A stretch of DNA of 64,000 bases from Sarcocystis neurona (lineage: Eukaryota > Apicomplexa > Conoidasida > Eucoccidiorida > Sarcocystidae): assembly GCA_000727475.1 (NCBI GenBank), contig KL647304.1, positions 350,272 through 414,271 of the forward strand. Direction: 5' to 3'. Positions 35,801 to 47,238 of this stretch are shown piece after piece (the first letter of the stretch is position 1; every line of letters begins with the position of its first letter). A model generated the notes under the pieces. That model was not told the origin of the DNA and did no database searches. It saw only the letters and a list, made by a program, of their open reading frames with translations. A program made the position numbers and the translations under genes.

Positions 35801-38800
35801 CCGGGGATAAATTATTTGCAGAGATGAAAGGTATACACAGAAAGAACGCCTGCGTGCGTCCTTCTTCTTTTATTATAAGTCGTTGCACGCCCATGCTTCT
35901 TGCTTCTCTCCCCCACTGCAGCACAAGAGGGCACCGGCGCGTCTTTTCTCACTCGGTAGTTCTCGAACACGACCGCAGAGAGACGCTGTTTCAGCAGACC
36001 ATCTGTTGCTAAAGCGAGTCTAACAAAAAGCGGCTCCGCCGCCTTTCACCTTTCATCTCTGTCCGCTCGTGTACGTGTTCATGTGCGTATGTAGAAAGAG
36101 AGAAAGAAAGGAGGGGTATCGGTCGCTTCTGCAGTTTATCTCCCGTTACGTTGTTTGTTCGAAATTCAGACGTGTATACGGGGAAAGACAGTCGTTTCGT
36201 CTATCCCGTAGTCCCTGCTGCGTGGTAACCAGATAATTAGTAGAGATATTCGAGTGAACACGACGTGTGGATGACTGCTGCGGACTTGTTGACCGTTGCC
36301 TCATCTTCACCGTGAAACAGCACTGCGAGACACTGCGCACTTTATGAAGGAGAAACTGCTGCTGTGTTTTTTCTGGCGAAGGTGTTGACCAGAATCGCAG
36401 TAGTATTCAAGTTATCCGGTTTATTAAGAAAGGAAAAAGGTAGACACCGTCGTTCCTGTAGAGAAAAGGCTGAATTGCTGCAGCTGGTGACTTGCACTTC
36501 GTACGCGAGAAGTGAAGAGCAGGAACCACGTTCCGAAGAAGAACTCTGTTCTTCTTTGCACTCATGTACTACACCTGTCTGTCCACACAAGTTGCGACCT
36601 GCAGCAACCAGCCCACTTTGGTGGACTCTCGTTGCAGTAAAAATCGAACTTTGATTTTCGATTATTCCCTAGAGAAACGCGTACCACGAGGCGAGCTATT
36701 TTCCGCGCAGACTGCAGGGCAGTGCATTTTGGTCGTGTCTGTGCCGCCTTCACTGACATGAACACAAGGAAACTTATCTGTAGTGTCAACCGCACTTCTT
36801 GTGGGTGTACCCTTGCTGTCGGCGTCGTTATTTTTCAAGAGGATTTGTGGAGCTAGACATCACAATTTATCCCTTGAGACGTTTTCGCCAAATGACACCA
36901 TGTAGAAAATTTCTCAAAAAGCAACTTGGAGAACGCCGTGTGTCACTACTTTCCGACTTTCGAACGCTGAAGAGAACACAGTTGATGTAGTTGTGCGACG
37001 CGTGTGTGACTTCATAAAACAAAACGAGAATCTCTGTACCTACTTCGTCCCCTGTCTTTCTACTCGTGTATCCCAGGAAGCCGTGCAACAGCATGATTCT
37101 TTTCTCCCTAGTCTCTAGTCTTGTTTGACCCCGCAACACGAAGGTGAAGAGTTACGAGTATTTGCTGCAATGTTGCCAGCCGCGATAACGATTGTGAGAC
37201 ATTCTTTTGGGTAAACAAAGAATTGCGAGACGCTTTCGTTGCTTTGTTCTTCTGACGCAGGTTCGATGTGGTGCACGAAAAGGACATACAAAGTGCGGCG
37301 ACCATTCTCGGCGAACAAGCCGGTAGGGTGAAGGAATGCTGTTCAGCTTCGTCTGCGGATATACACGTTTGCGTGTGTGCGCTTGTATGTGATTATTTGT
37401 GTACAAGTGTAGGACGTGCATGCTTAAGGATCGATTCGCTCGCAATCAAATGCCTATATATATATATATACACGTGTCAGTGTATGTTTACGTGCGTGTA
37501 GGCGTGTAGCACGTGCACGGCAGAGAGTGCGCCGCTTCGAGAGTGTACGCGTCAGCGTTACTCTGCTTTTCTATTTTAGCGTTGCTGATGCTGGTTACAT
37601 ATAGAACTTCAAAAATGCTGTTTTAGATATCGCCTTTCTCTGAATGTTGAATAGATGCTTCCAGCTTTGCAACGTCCCTACCGTACGGCGGTGAACTGTC
37701 CGCACGTAAAGACTTTTGCAGAGTTTCTTCCACACAGAAACGTTTTTGGTATTATGCAGGTACATCCCGATAAATAGACGCTGTGAATATATTTATGCGT
37801 TTTCAGCCTGTGTACGTGCGTGCTTCACAAGCAATTGTCAAGCACTCCTTGATGTGGGATGCAACATTTTCCGAAAAATGTATAACTCTTAGATCGCCTC
37901 TTCTGTACGTCTCAGAGTTTCCCCCTACTTCTCCATGTACTACCCTAACTTTCTTTATGAAGTAACTAAAGCGGCGTAGAGATGACGATGTCGATAGGCT
38001 TGAAAAGCTTCCTTTGACCGTACAATCAGCCTGTGCTTAAAGAGCAACAGCCCCGTGGGAGCAAAGCTAGCAGCAACCGCAGCACCAACTCAAGCACGAA
38101 GAACATACGCAGCAGCAGCAATAGTAAGAACAAAACGGTCTCCCTAACAGCGACAGTGACAACCTGCTCCCGACACATAAGGGAACGTTAGGTGGCTTCA
38201 CAGGCGTACCAACAGAAGCGAGTGCAGAGTTCTACGAGTTGAAGCACTTGAGGGCAGGGGCAGTTTTCCGTCAGAAAGGTGGTCGCGCACACATTATGTG
38301 CTCGTGGTAGTTTTGGTTTTCCTTTTCGTGTTTGTGTGTCCGTAAACGACATCTACTTACTTGTGCTTTCCTTTCTTTTGTGTGGATCTGCCTGAGTTGT
38401 CGCAGCAGAAAAAACATCTGCCGACACAGGAGTGAGAAAGACCTCTTGCTTCCTCTCCTCCGTCTACGGCGCCCCGGTGTGCGCGGCTTTCAAAGAGGTT
38501 GCTGGCGAACATGCCCCTTCTACAGCAGCAGAGTTGAGCAGCAGGACCAGACAACTGCAGCATGATGCCTTCAATGAAGCGGACTCTATGCCGCCTGAGC
38601 GGTTCAAAAATCTCCCTTTAGATTTGCAGTTTCGTTTACAAAATAGACTGCCCCCCCTTGTGGGCGTCCTACGAAATGTGAGACAACGGCAGACACATGC
38701 GGAAGCATCTTCGAACTCCCATAAAGCATTCGGGTGCGACGAGATACGCTTTCCAGTCGCTGCCGCTGTAGCTGCGAATGGGCCACCAGATCCACGCGGA

Positions 38801-39439
38801 TCCAACGAGTCCACCGACACTTACGCTAAAAGAAGAGCTGTGCTACAGTATCTTCGTGGAGCAACAGCGGAAATATTACCTCCGCATCAACCAGAAACAT
38901 GGAACAGTTCTTTTCTCACGCTTCAGCCTTCCCCGCGTCCCCCTCGACCACGGCGCAAACGGTTTACATAAAAGAAGAAGTGTGGACTCATTCACTTGAG
39001 GTTGAAACCGTTGGATCGTCTCACGTCTTCTGTTCACTGCGTATGTACATACTTGTGTCTGCAGTCCTGTTCGACCGCACAAGAGAATGTCGCAACTTGA
39101 ACTGCGACTAGTCTTTATACGACCTCGTTCGCTACGGCCGCTCTGCTGTGAGTATTTTGACTATTCCTGTATCAAAAACAGAAATATTTTCCAAGTCACT
39201 GCAGGTGAGCAGAACACCATGGAGTCAGGCAGGCAGTTACATGCTGAATGGAAGCAGGTACGCTTTCTCCTCTGGATATCTGCCAAATTGAGCTTCCGTC
39301 GTCTCGTGCACGCAGCAGGTCTCTGCCTGTGCAAGCAATCATCACAGCTGAGTCGAGCAATGGGCAGCTTTCTGCTGAAACGAGACTTCCGCAGGATGAC
39401 AATCCTTCAACGGTGACTACTCCAAATAAGTCGTTTTGA
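29819..39439 (+). CDS. SLBP: histone RNA hairpin-binding protein (SLBP-type RNA-binding domain), 5' end not found
   Basis: SLBP binds the stem-loop at the 3' end of replication-dependent histone mRNAs and directs their processing and translation. Exon 29819-30004 carries the first half of the RNA-binding domain: basic lead-in KREADVQHTKKSTGFARYSR, then AVAPQQRR and HPQTPSPS, matching the family pattern K.T..Y.RY...V...RR...HP.TP. Exon 31269-31337 carries the second half, SVRQWRDVLAKWRHQVHAW, matching the family's SRRSWD..I..WK.ALH.W. Further exons follow in compatible phase: 33034-33207, 35258-35457, 37261-37322, 38406-38677, 39205-39257 and 39319-39439 (stop). Together they give 1137 nt, 378 codons plus stop, with no frame break. 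The downstream part is hydrophilic with short helices such as LPEAVYDRLLGMTPDKQLQY and MPPERFKNLPLDLQFRL. The YGKNT core of animal SLBP is not conserved, nor is TPNK. Donor GTTCGT after the first exon is unusual. The domain call is strong; assignment of the 35-39 kb exons to the same gene rests on phase alone. Confidence 0.75.
30005..31268. repeat. (CTG)n-rich intron splitting the SLBP RNA-binding domain
   Basis: CTG/CTT/TGC triplets on the sense strand fill most of the interval, ending at the acceptor gatatcgctgcag. The long open frames here are Leu/Cys/Ala/Ser-rich repeat translations. Confidence 0.65.
31338..33033. other. SLBP intron, pyrimidine-rich
   Basis: CTT/TCT-rich sequence interrupted at about 31950-32540 by mixed-composition sequence, ending in cttctcttgcttctccag. 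No supported exon. Confidence 0.5.
33208..35257. other. SLBP intron with GA-rich block and a possible small exon
   Basis: A possible exon starts at 33417 after ctctgtgtcag. In phase 0 it reads IWISKRSGSACVNED; in another frame it reads MDQQKIRERLRQRRHKR, which looks more protein-like but does not fit the phase of the preceding exon. A strongly purine-rich AGAGAAAG block occupies about 34130-34620, and TA microsatellites occur at 33960-34000 and 35005-35025. Confidence 0.4.
35458..38405. other. introns around the small SLBP-chain exon 37261-37322
   Basis: Apart from the 62-base exon (DVVHEKDIQSAATILGEQ) between tctgacgcag and gtaggg, I find nothing with good splice borders. The composition is balanced, with almost no CAG/CTG repeats. 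A TA microsatellite lies at about 37455-37475. Confidence 0.4.
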
Positions 39440-39481
39440 CTCTTCCGCTTTCTGGGTCTATTGGCCCTGCTGTGGGACCTT

Positions 39482-42400
39482 CTACATGGAACTTAGGCGT
39501 GCGCCCTGGACCCGCGCGGAGCTGTACACAACAACGCACATGAAGGAAGAACGCATCTTTACATTCACACTATTCTGACGCACCATGTCCCTTAGCAGCA
39601 GCTCCCCTCCTTTGCAAGGCCAGAATACTGAAAGAAGAAACGATGACTAGCATGTGTGTTCTTCTCGTGGGGCACGACACCAGGAGAAACTACAAGTACC
39701 CGCGCAAGTCTCGCTGACGGCAACGCGCTCCTCCGGCGTCAACGTCACAAAATTTTGTCTCTCTTCACAAGGACCCGGGTAGGATGCCTGCACATTGCGC
39801 GTATTTGCATTTCGCAGTCTTTGAATCACGACTGTTGTAACGCTGGCTTAACTGCTGCTCTCTCTTAGAACACGGAAAATAGGGGGAATGGACGCGTGCC
39901 ACAACTCGTCGGAACACGTGAAGCTACAAGTGCCACTTCTGTTTTCTAACCGCCCATGTTGGCGTCTTCATATTTTCCCTCGTGCACATACAGGCTGTGC
40001 CTGTTATCACTGGCCATAGTGCACGCATAATATGCACATGCGATAGCGGTGTCGAGACACATGTACCATTCACACCTGCTTCTAAGTGCACGCATTCCTT
40101 GCCCCCAGTGCATGCGAAAGCCACGCATCTCGGCTACACGAGTGCTACAATTGCTATGTTTGTATTTCGCTCTTGTCCGTGCAGGAGAATGCATCGCATG
40201 CAGCAGCAGGGACACGAAAATCTGAAAATGTTTTTCGCGTGGATGCAACCACTGCTGTTTCTGCGCGAGGGCAAGTACCTGGGAATGCACCGCGTGCTGC
40301 TGCAGCAGCACCGCTGCGCATCTTCTTGCGTGCGACAGCTCCTCACCGGTGCCACGCAGGTGGTTTCCGTTTGTTTCCACTCAAGCGGACAAGCTTCGCT
40401 GAAGTCTCTACTGCAGTCTTGCTTCCGAACGCAGGGCCATTTCACCGCACATAGAGTTTCGAAAGCAACTTTTTCATCTTTTGTTTTGCCAGCGAAGTCC
40501 ACTTCCTCCTTGCAAGGTCCACCGTAGTCCTCCTACCACAGCGTCATTAAGGAGACAAGATAAGAGCGTTAGAAAAGGATCACGCGACATTTATTCTTTT
40601 ACACACACAGCAAGCAGTAGCAGTCAGTGACGGAGCTTTCAGAATGCTCCATCGTCTACACGGTCAGCAGGCGTTTTCCTTTAATGAGGGCGCGGTATAC
40701 GATAAAAATTGACTTAGAATCAGCGTGTGGCGGGCAACAAGGAGGCGAGAAAGAAAGAAACGGGAAGCCGGAGGGCAACAAGGCGGTGAGAAAGAAAGAG
40801 AGGGGAAGACGGATAGTGGAAGAGGAAAGCATTGACGTATGCTTGCTGCAGGCGGTGAGAACTTCGACTGTACCGATGGTGCACACTTCTCCAACCCGAC
40901 GTTGTGCCATCGCTCAGGGCAAATCTCCATGTAATCTTTTTCGCACTTTTCTTCGCATGGAAAAACAACGTTGCATTTCTGTTCGAAAAGTGCCTTGGTA
41001 GACGTATCCATGCTGCCGATACTTTCGATAGGACCGCACGGTCCCGCGTAAGCGGAGGGAGATCTGCATCTGCCTTCTTCTCCTGACAAGAACACGAATG
41101 ATGAACTCGGAGAAATCACATTCCTATGTCGGTTCACGACTCCTATGTGCAATAAAAAACAAAACCTTTTACCCACAGCAGTCCACCCCTCGGGACAAGG
41201 TGCTGCGTAGTCGCGCCGGCACTCCGCCTCGCAAGGCCCTGCGGAATGTAGTGTGCTGCTATTTGCGTGAAGGCGAAGGTGCATGGTTTGACTGACAGTA
41301 GGCGCCGCAGGATATGCTCCAGCGTTCTTTTTCTGCACTGGCGGTTAGGCGAAGGGAGATGCCGAGGCACAGGAGAGGCAGGCGCAGGCACAAGAGGAAG
41401 GACAGCGTTAACGTTATAAGAAGAGGAAGACATGGAAACAGAAGAGAGTAGAGCCTACGCTGAGTAGCTGGCGAAGTTCTCCTTCCTTGCGCACCGGCCT
41501 AAAGTACGTGTGACTCTCACATCCTTTGCCGTGTACTCGGGAAAGGGAGCAAAATTTTACCGGAATAAGAGGCCGGCGCAGTGCAGTATCCCCCGCCTAC
41601 TCTACGGGATTGCCAATATGCACACGCACAAACGCTTTATACCTTTTTGATTCCACTTACTCTACCCAGTCCAAGGGACACAGGGCGCGGAAGTCGCGCG
41701 TGCACTTGCGAAGACTGTTGGGAGAAGTAAAGCCTTCATTTGTGTGTCCACCCGTACGTAGCTGCCCGCGGAAGCTAATACTCTGCGTACCAAGGCCATC
41801 CTATCAAGCAGCCGCGTTCCTTCTGCTGCTTCTCTTCAGCGGACAAGGCGAAATTCTGGATTCTCTCGCATGGTCCTGAGGTAGGGAGGAACAAGAGACT
41901 TCAACTACGTATAGCATGTGTAAACAGGAACAGAGTTTTCAATATGTAGCACGTAAGTGTGTAAGAATAAATGTATACGGGAACAATGAGGATTTCCACG
42001 TAAGTAAGGCACATGTGTATATAAACCCTTGTAGATATACGGTTATGCCCATGACCATTACTCATACCAACGTAAGCGCGCGGGGCCTTGCACGTCATGT
42101 TGTCCTGCGCGGTAGACTCCCAAGAGAAGGGGCATAGCACTGAATAGTCATGGTCACAACCTTGGACTTCTGCGTACGCAGCACGCAGACGTCTGGCCTT
42201 CTCTAGAGACATCTGCTCTTCGAGAGTGCTTAAGTCGTAGCCGATGGCAGAAGCCTCGAGCTTGCGACTTTCCTCCACTCTCTTTTCCACCTCGTTGCTG
42301 ACTCGGTCCATCTGTAGAAGACAGCATGCGTCTGATTATACTCTCACATACATAAACTCATAGGACCAACGGTAAATTTTTACATGTGGGCCTCCGCGTA

Positions 42401-43022
42401 CAGGTGTGTGAAGGAAGAGCGACTCACCGAATCCTCACAGTTCCCCATGGCTTCCTCATTCTTTTCTCTCTTCTTCCGTAACGCGTCAAGTTCCTCTGAA
42501 CCTCACGTGAACTCCGAAGTCCTTTGTATACCACAACTCGAATAGAAACAAGAGTACCGCGCGCGGCTTCCTTGCAGGCTCGTTGCAGCTCCGTTTTCAC
42601 TTGAGCCTTGTGCGTGAAGGGTACCTGTAGTTGAAATGTGCGGATTTATGTCGATGGAGTGAGAGTTAGTAAGGGATGACGCCAAATGAGATAATCACCT
42701 GGGCGACTTCGCCGCTGGACTCTGCGAGGCATTTCTGGAAAAGTTGTTCCTCAGTAGGTATAGGCTCTGCAAGTGCATGCGCAGCCTCAGCAGCCCGTCG
42801 TTTGCAGTCGCTCTTCGATTTCGCCTCAGAGCGAAGAAGTTGCTGGAATTGCTTTTCTGATACATTTTCGTTTCCCTCGTTCCACGGGAGAGGCTGGAGG
42901 CCTTCAGTTTCAGAAACGTTTAAGGAGTTGGACTCTGTTTGCTTGAATCGGAAGGCAGTCACTCGCAGGAATTGAATCATGAAGACAAAGGCACACGAAC
43001 AAGCGAAAAGTAGCACCCTCAT
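39482..43022 (-). CDS. secreted protein with five CPW-WPC domains, 14 exons
   Basis: CPW-WPC proteins are apicomplexan cysteine-rich secreted or surface proteins; Plasmodium members occur on zygotes and ookinetes. Exons (high to low): 43022-42699, 42624-42558, 42495-42428, 42311-42068, 41875-41791, 41714-41661, 41601-41561, 41498-41459, 41337-41297, 41238-41173, 41082-40874, 40532-40347, 39787-39700 and 39627-39482. Together they total 1659 nt, 552 codons plus stop, with every phase matching. The N-terminus MRVLLFACSCAFVFMIQF is a signal peptide (an in-frame ATG lies 27 bases upstream at 43049). A charged helical region of about 140 residues follows. The domains show paired motifs: CDHDYSVLCPFSW...WPC, CTRDFRALCPLDW...WPC, CRRDYAAPCPEGW...FPC, CEKDYMEICPERW...WPC and CSRDFSEACPLEW...WPC, each with a central C.(A/S)P..Y.G.C or close variant. 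Domain 3 has Phe for Trp in WPC. No membrane anchor is evident at the C-terminus. CAG tracts are absent. Confidence 0.94.
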
Positions 43023-43325
43023 TACGGCAGAAATAGCTGCAGGATGCATATCAGATTATTTCAAGGAAGACTTTGTTGTACGGCGTCGCTTCTTTTGTGC
43101 GTACAGAAGCCAAGGAACCGACTGCACTACCAGAGAGTACGCGTGGGTCTCCTGTTGTTCAGGCAGAATGCGTCAATGAGTTTCTACTGCACTTCATTGA
43201 GGATTTCCTCTAGGACAAGTCTCTCAAAAACACTAACCACTCTGCAAAGCGGATACCCGCGGTTAATCCTGTACTCTCACACTCCACGGGGAACTGGACC
43301 TAAGCAAAATGTAGGCATGTTAGAT

Positions 43326-43943
43326 TTATTCTGTCGGAGTTAAACGGCTTCCAATCATGGCAGAGGTGAACAGAGGCTGTGGAAAGTCGGGGAACTTCTT
43401 CCGCCGCGCCCACGTTAAGACTTCCTGTGCTCCCAGAAGGTAGATTGGATCCGGAATCGAGGCGGCGCTCTCAATGTTTACAGGCTTCGCCGCAGCGGTA
43501 GGCGGGTCATACATTTGAGTTGCGTTCAGTGCGCGGGTCGCTCTGTCTTCCGCTGGTAGCGCCACCGTTTATCGTGGCGTACACGTGTACATACACTTGA
43601 AGTAGTACAATGGATGAAAAATGCCCCCGTGGTTGCACTTATTGTCCTACTCAGCAGCAGGACCCTCGGGGTACATTTCGGTTAAAGCGAAAACTCTATC
43701 CTTCACGTCTAAGGGATCAACAGGGAGCGGCTTTGCCATAGTATGCAGCTGCCTGTACGCGTCGTTACTATAGTGAATACAGGTTGATATCTCTAAACGC
43801 AGGGAGGGGATTACAGGAGAACTGAGGTGTTCACACAGCTTGACGGCATTCTGCTTGAAAACTGGCTCAACGTTCTGTGACAAATTAATAATCAATGCTT
43901 TCGCCGTTGAATCCACATGTGGATACACGTCTAGGCGCTGCAT
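43326..43943 (-). CDS. small hypothetical protein, two exons
   Basis: I do not recognise this protein. Two open blocks on the minus strand, 43943-43664 and 43552-43326 (stop), can be joined in frame to 168 codons. The first has helical stretches such as NAVKLCEHLSSPVIPSLRLE; the second is more polar (DPIYLLGAQEVLTWARRKK). The ATG at 43943 directly follows acceptor-like caacggcaggt, so an upstream exon is possible. The intron donor (GTCCTG) is weak and could be misplaced. It sits 304 bp upstream of the CPW-WPC start in the same orientation. No signal peptide or membrane segment is visible. Confidence 0.4.
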
Positions 43944-45641
43944 ACCTGCCGTTGTGGGCGGGTGGTCCCAAAAAGGTTATACCCTAATTAATTCGTTCTA
44001 ATATAGCACGACGTAAAACCGCCAGCGAACTTTACGCTCCTCGAAAGTGTGCACTTGTAGTCTGGAAAACTCATTTGTGTCATTGTTTAGTAACGACTTT
44101 GAAACAACTGTATAGGTTCTTTTTTTAAATCAGAAATCGTGTACCGCGTCCACGTTTTGTCTAGGCTTCAGAGGCTTTTGAAAACTTTTTTGCAATGCTA
44201 ACTGAGCTGACCACACTTTCCAGCAACAACCTCTGCGATCAGTTTCTCTCACCTTTTATGGCACCTTCATGTGTGAGAATATGTCCCCTCTTTCAGTCTA
44301 GGCTTTTGTGGGGCCCTGTTCTGGATAGTAGCTGGCTGCGCATGGCTCGCGTCTGCCGACGGGGCGCAGGGGGAGCACTGGAGGTAAAACTTTGATAGGG
44401 GTCTACTGTGCACTCAGAGAAATACTACCTCCGAGGAGGTTACGGAAGAAGAATACGAGTTACGCGCTCGGGTGGGTGTGTGTGTGCTGTTGAGGGGCCA
44501 CGTGGTCACGTAGACAGACGGCTGCTGGAGTCGAGTGAATGCTCTAGGGCGCTTTGTCAGCGGGGTCAACAGGCTTCAGAACAGAGGTTTCTTCACTTTG
44601 ACTCATGAAGCAAAATTCACCATGCTGCCTCTACCACAGGTGTGTTAAGAGGAGACAGGTCTGAGTTTATTCGATTCAAACACTGTTGAGGGATGCAATC
44701 GTTGCAAGGGACGTCATAATGGCGTTGACTACAGTAACTCCACGCGTCCAGGTGGAGCTGTCGTCTCCATTCAGTAGAGAAGGAGAACGAAATCATGTTT
44801 TTAGTTCAGCTGTCTCCACGTTGCCTCCTCAAGAAGTGTCTTCTAGATTGTTAAGCACATTAACTGAATCATCCTACCAAATCGACTTCAAACATCCAAA
44901 TTCCTGCGTCAATAAAGCGGTCACTCAGGGGTCGCTTTCGACGTTGCCAGCTCGTGCGAACGATTTCCGCAGTCCACCAGCTGCGTCGACAGGAAAAGCA
45001 GCAGTAAAGACGCATTTGCGAAGAAGGGACTGGGCCACAGAACCTCGTCACAATGTACTCGGCAGACAATTCCGACAGAGAGAAGCACACGAGACGGTGA
45101 CGACATGCAAATCTGAGTACGCGAGCGAGATGAGGGCAAAGTGCGGCGTTCGCGTATCAAGGTACTACTCAGTAAAGATGATGCCGCCCCGAACCTGTGT
45201 GACAGCGCCTTTAGTGTACACACCTGCGACGCAACATGGATAGAGTTATCTCTTGCTGCTTGAGCTGACAGGAAAGCTGCACGGTTCTCATTAACAGAGA
45301 CACCTCTGCCGGGCCATAAATTTCGACGAATGCATACACATATGCATCTATACGTATACGCCCACAGATATGTGTGAAGGCTAGTGCTGGCCCTGAGACT
45401 GGGAGGTAATGCAGTTCTGAATGTAGAAGAGAAGATGCCACCGGAACCCACCCGCAAAAGGTGGCGGCCGAAAGAGGCATAATTAAAGTTCGAGTTTGAA
45501 AGAAGAGGTCCTCTATTTTGCTACAGGTCCCGACCTCCTTCTTTGAAGACAACTCCCCGCGCGTCTTGTTTGATTCGTCCATGGGTGGCTTCCACTTACG
45601 CCGACGGTAGGCACAACGGCGTGTTGAACTTGAGTGACATG

Positions 45642-45677
<36 letters not shown>

Positions 45678-46568
45678 TGTACACGTAGGCCCACAACTTT
45701 GGTACATGAATCTCTGATGTGTGCAGACTGAAAATTAACTCGTGCTCATGGTTGGAGCATGAATAGCAGTAATAGCGGTCACGCATATTCGCTCAATTCT
45801 GACTGTTAGAGCTTCTACTCCATTACGTACACACAGGTATATATGTCGACTTTCGACGTTTTATACAGAAGTATAAGATCGGTACACAACATGTGAAATA
45901 AACCTCCATTGATAGTTGTTTAGTTCGAAGTATCATTTCCTGAAGCAGATATGAACCTCGAAGGAGAGGTTTCGAGTGTTAAATCTTTGGCTGCTAGAGT
46001 GACGCAATATCCCTATATGTGGAGACAACGCGGACTGTACGGGTTGATTCCGCAAAAGAGAAGCTCTTCACCTCCTGTGTGTACAGACGTAAACCGCAGA
46101 ACATAGAAATTTCGAGTGGCCTGCATAATATTACCAGCTCCGTTATGAGTCTCCAATATCACCTAGATGCTTTTTCAAACCACAACCTCTTCGAGCTGCC
46201 ACTGACACTTGGCTAGGTCTCATCTGACGATTTCTTTCCACAAGCGGAATGCGTCCTCTCGTTGGAAAGAGAGAACCGGCTTTGACATACTCCTCGGTGT
46301 GCCTGTGCATTTATACATACGCGCGCCACAAAAAACCTGGCTGCATTTTCTTTTTGCCATCTTCCATATAATAAAGGCCGGCGTTGCTACAGTGAGGCTA
46401 CGGTGGAAGTCTGACACTCTCCCTCTGTGCTAGCAGGTCAACAGGGCAGTGAACACAACGTGTAGTACGACGCGCTGCGTGTTTTCTGCGATATGAGGAG
46501 TCGTTTTCAGTTCTTTGGTTTTCCGAAAGCTGACGTGTGCTTGTACACCTCATCTCGCACCTCTCCAG
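43944..46568. other. repeat-poor stretch without a supported gene
   Basis: The longest open frame is 185 codons on + (44686-45243), Ser/Thr/Arg-rich with no recognisable motif and no clear start or splice context. This length is expected by chance in a window of this size. A TA/GA microsatellite lies at 45640-45675. Confidence 0.4.
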
Positions 46569-46700
46569 GTGTAAGTCAGATTCGTGGTGTTTACAGACCG
46601 CATATGCATCTAGTGTAAGTCAGATTCGTGGTGTTTACAGACCGCATATGCATCTAGTGTAAGTCAGATTCGTGGTGTTTACAGACCGCATATGCATCTA
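46569..46700. repeat. 44-bp tandem repeat, three identical copies
   Basis: Copies at 46569-46612, 46613-46656 and 46657-46700 are identical. Each contains gtaagtcagattcgtggtg followed by tttacag, so each holds a consensus-like splice donor and acceptor 26 bases apart. Confidence 0.97.
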
Positions 46701-47238
46701 GCGTTGTCTGCATCACGTGCAGAGTGACTAATTGTTTCGCTATTTCTTCATTTGCAAAGGAAGGTACAAACTGCAGCGCGATGCAAGAATTTGCAAATCT
46801 GTCTCTGCTTAGTCGCGGGTAACCTTGTTGCCAGCGCAAAGAAGTTCGCACGCTTTCTGCCTCTCTTAGCATGGACAATTCATTAGGAGGGCACACGTGC
46901 AGGTGTACTGTAGGTACACTTCGAAACAAAGTTTCTATAGGAGATAGATGCCCGAGAGTACATAATGCAATCTCTGCGATAAACACAGTGTGTAAAAATG
47001 CAACACATCACCGAAATCTACTCCGCACCCGCCAAGGACGTATGGAAGTAGTTCTCTGAACAAAGTGACTGTGAGGTCAGCAATGAAGGCACGCGTGCAC
47101 GATTTACTAAGTAGCACCACTTGTTTCAAGAAAAACGCCTCTTGACTTCCGATGTGCCCTTGTTTTGCTGTATGGGTGAAACAGTGTGCGACAAAACAAA
47201 GCCGTTATACTGATATACCGTGTCTTCGTGTCGTGCAG

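Noticed and set aside
44686..45243. 185-codon open frame on +
   Set aside because: Length is within chance expectation, composition is Ser/Thr/Arg-rich without motif, and no splice or start support is visible.
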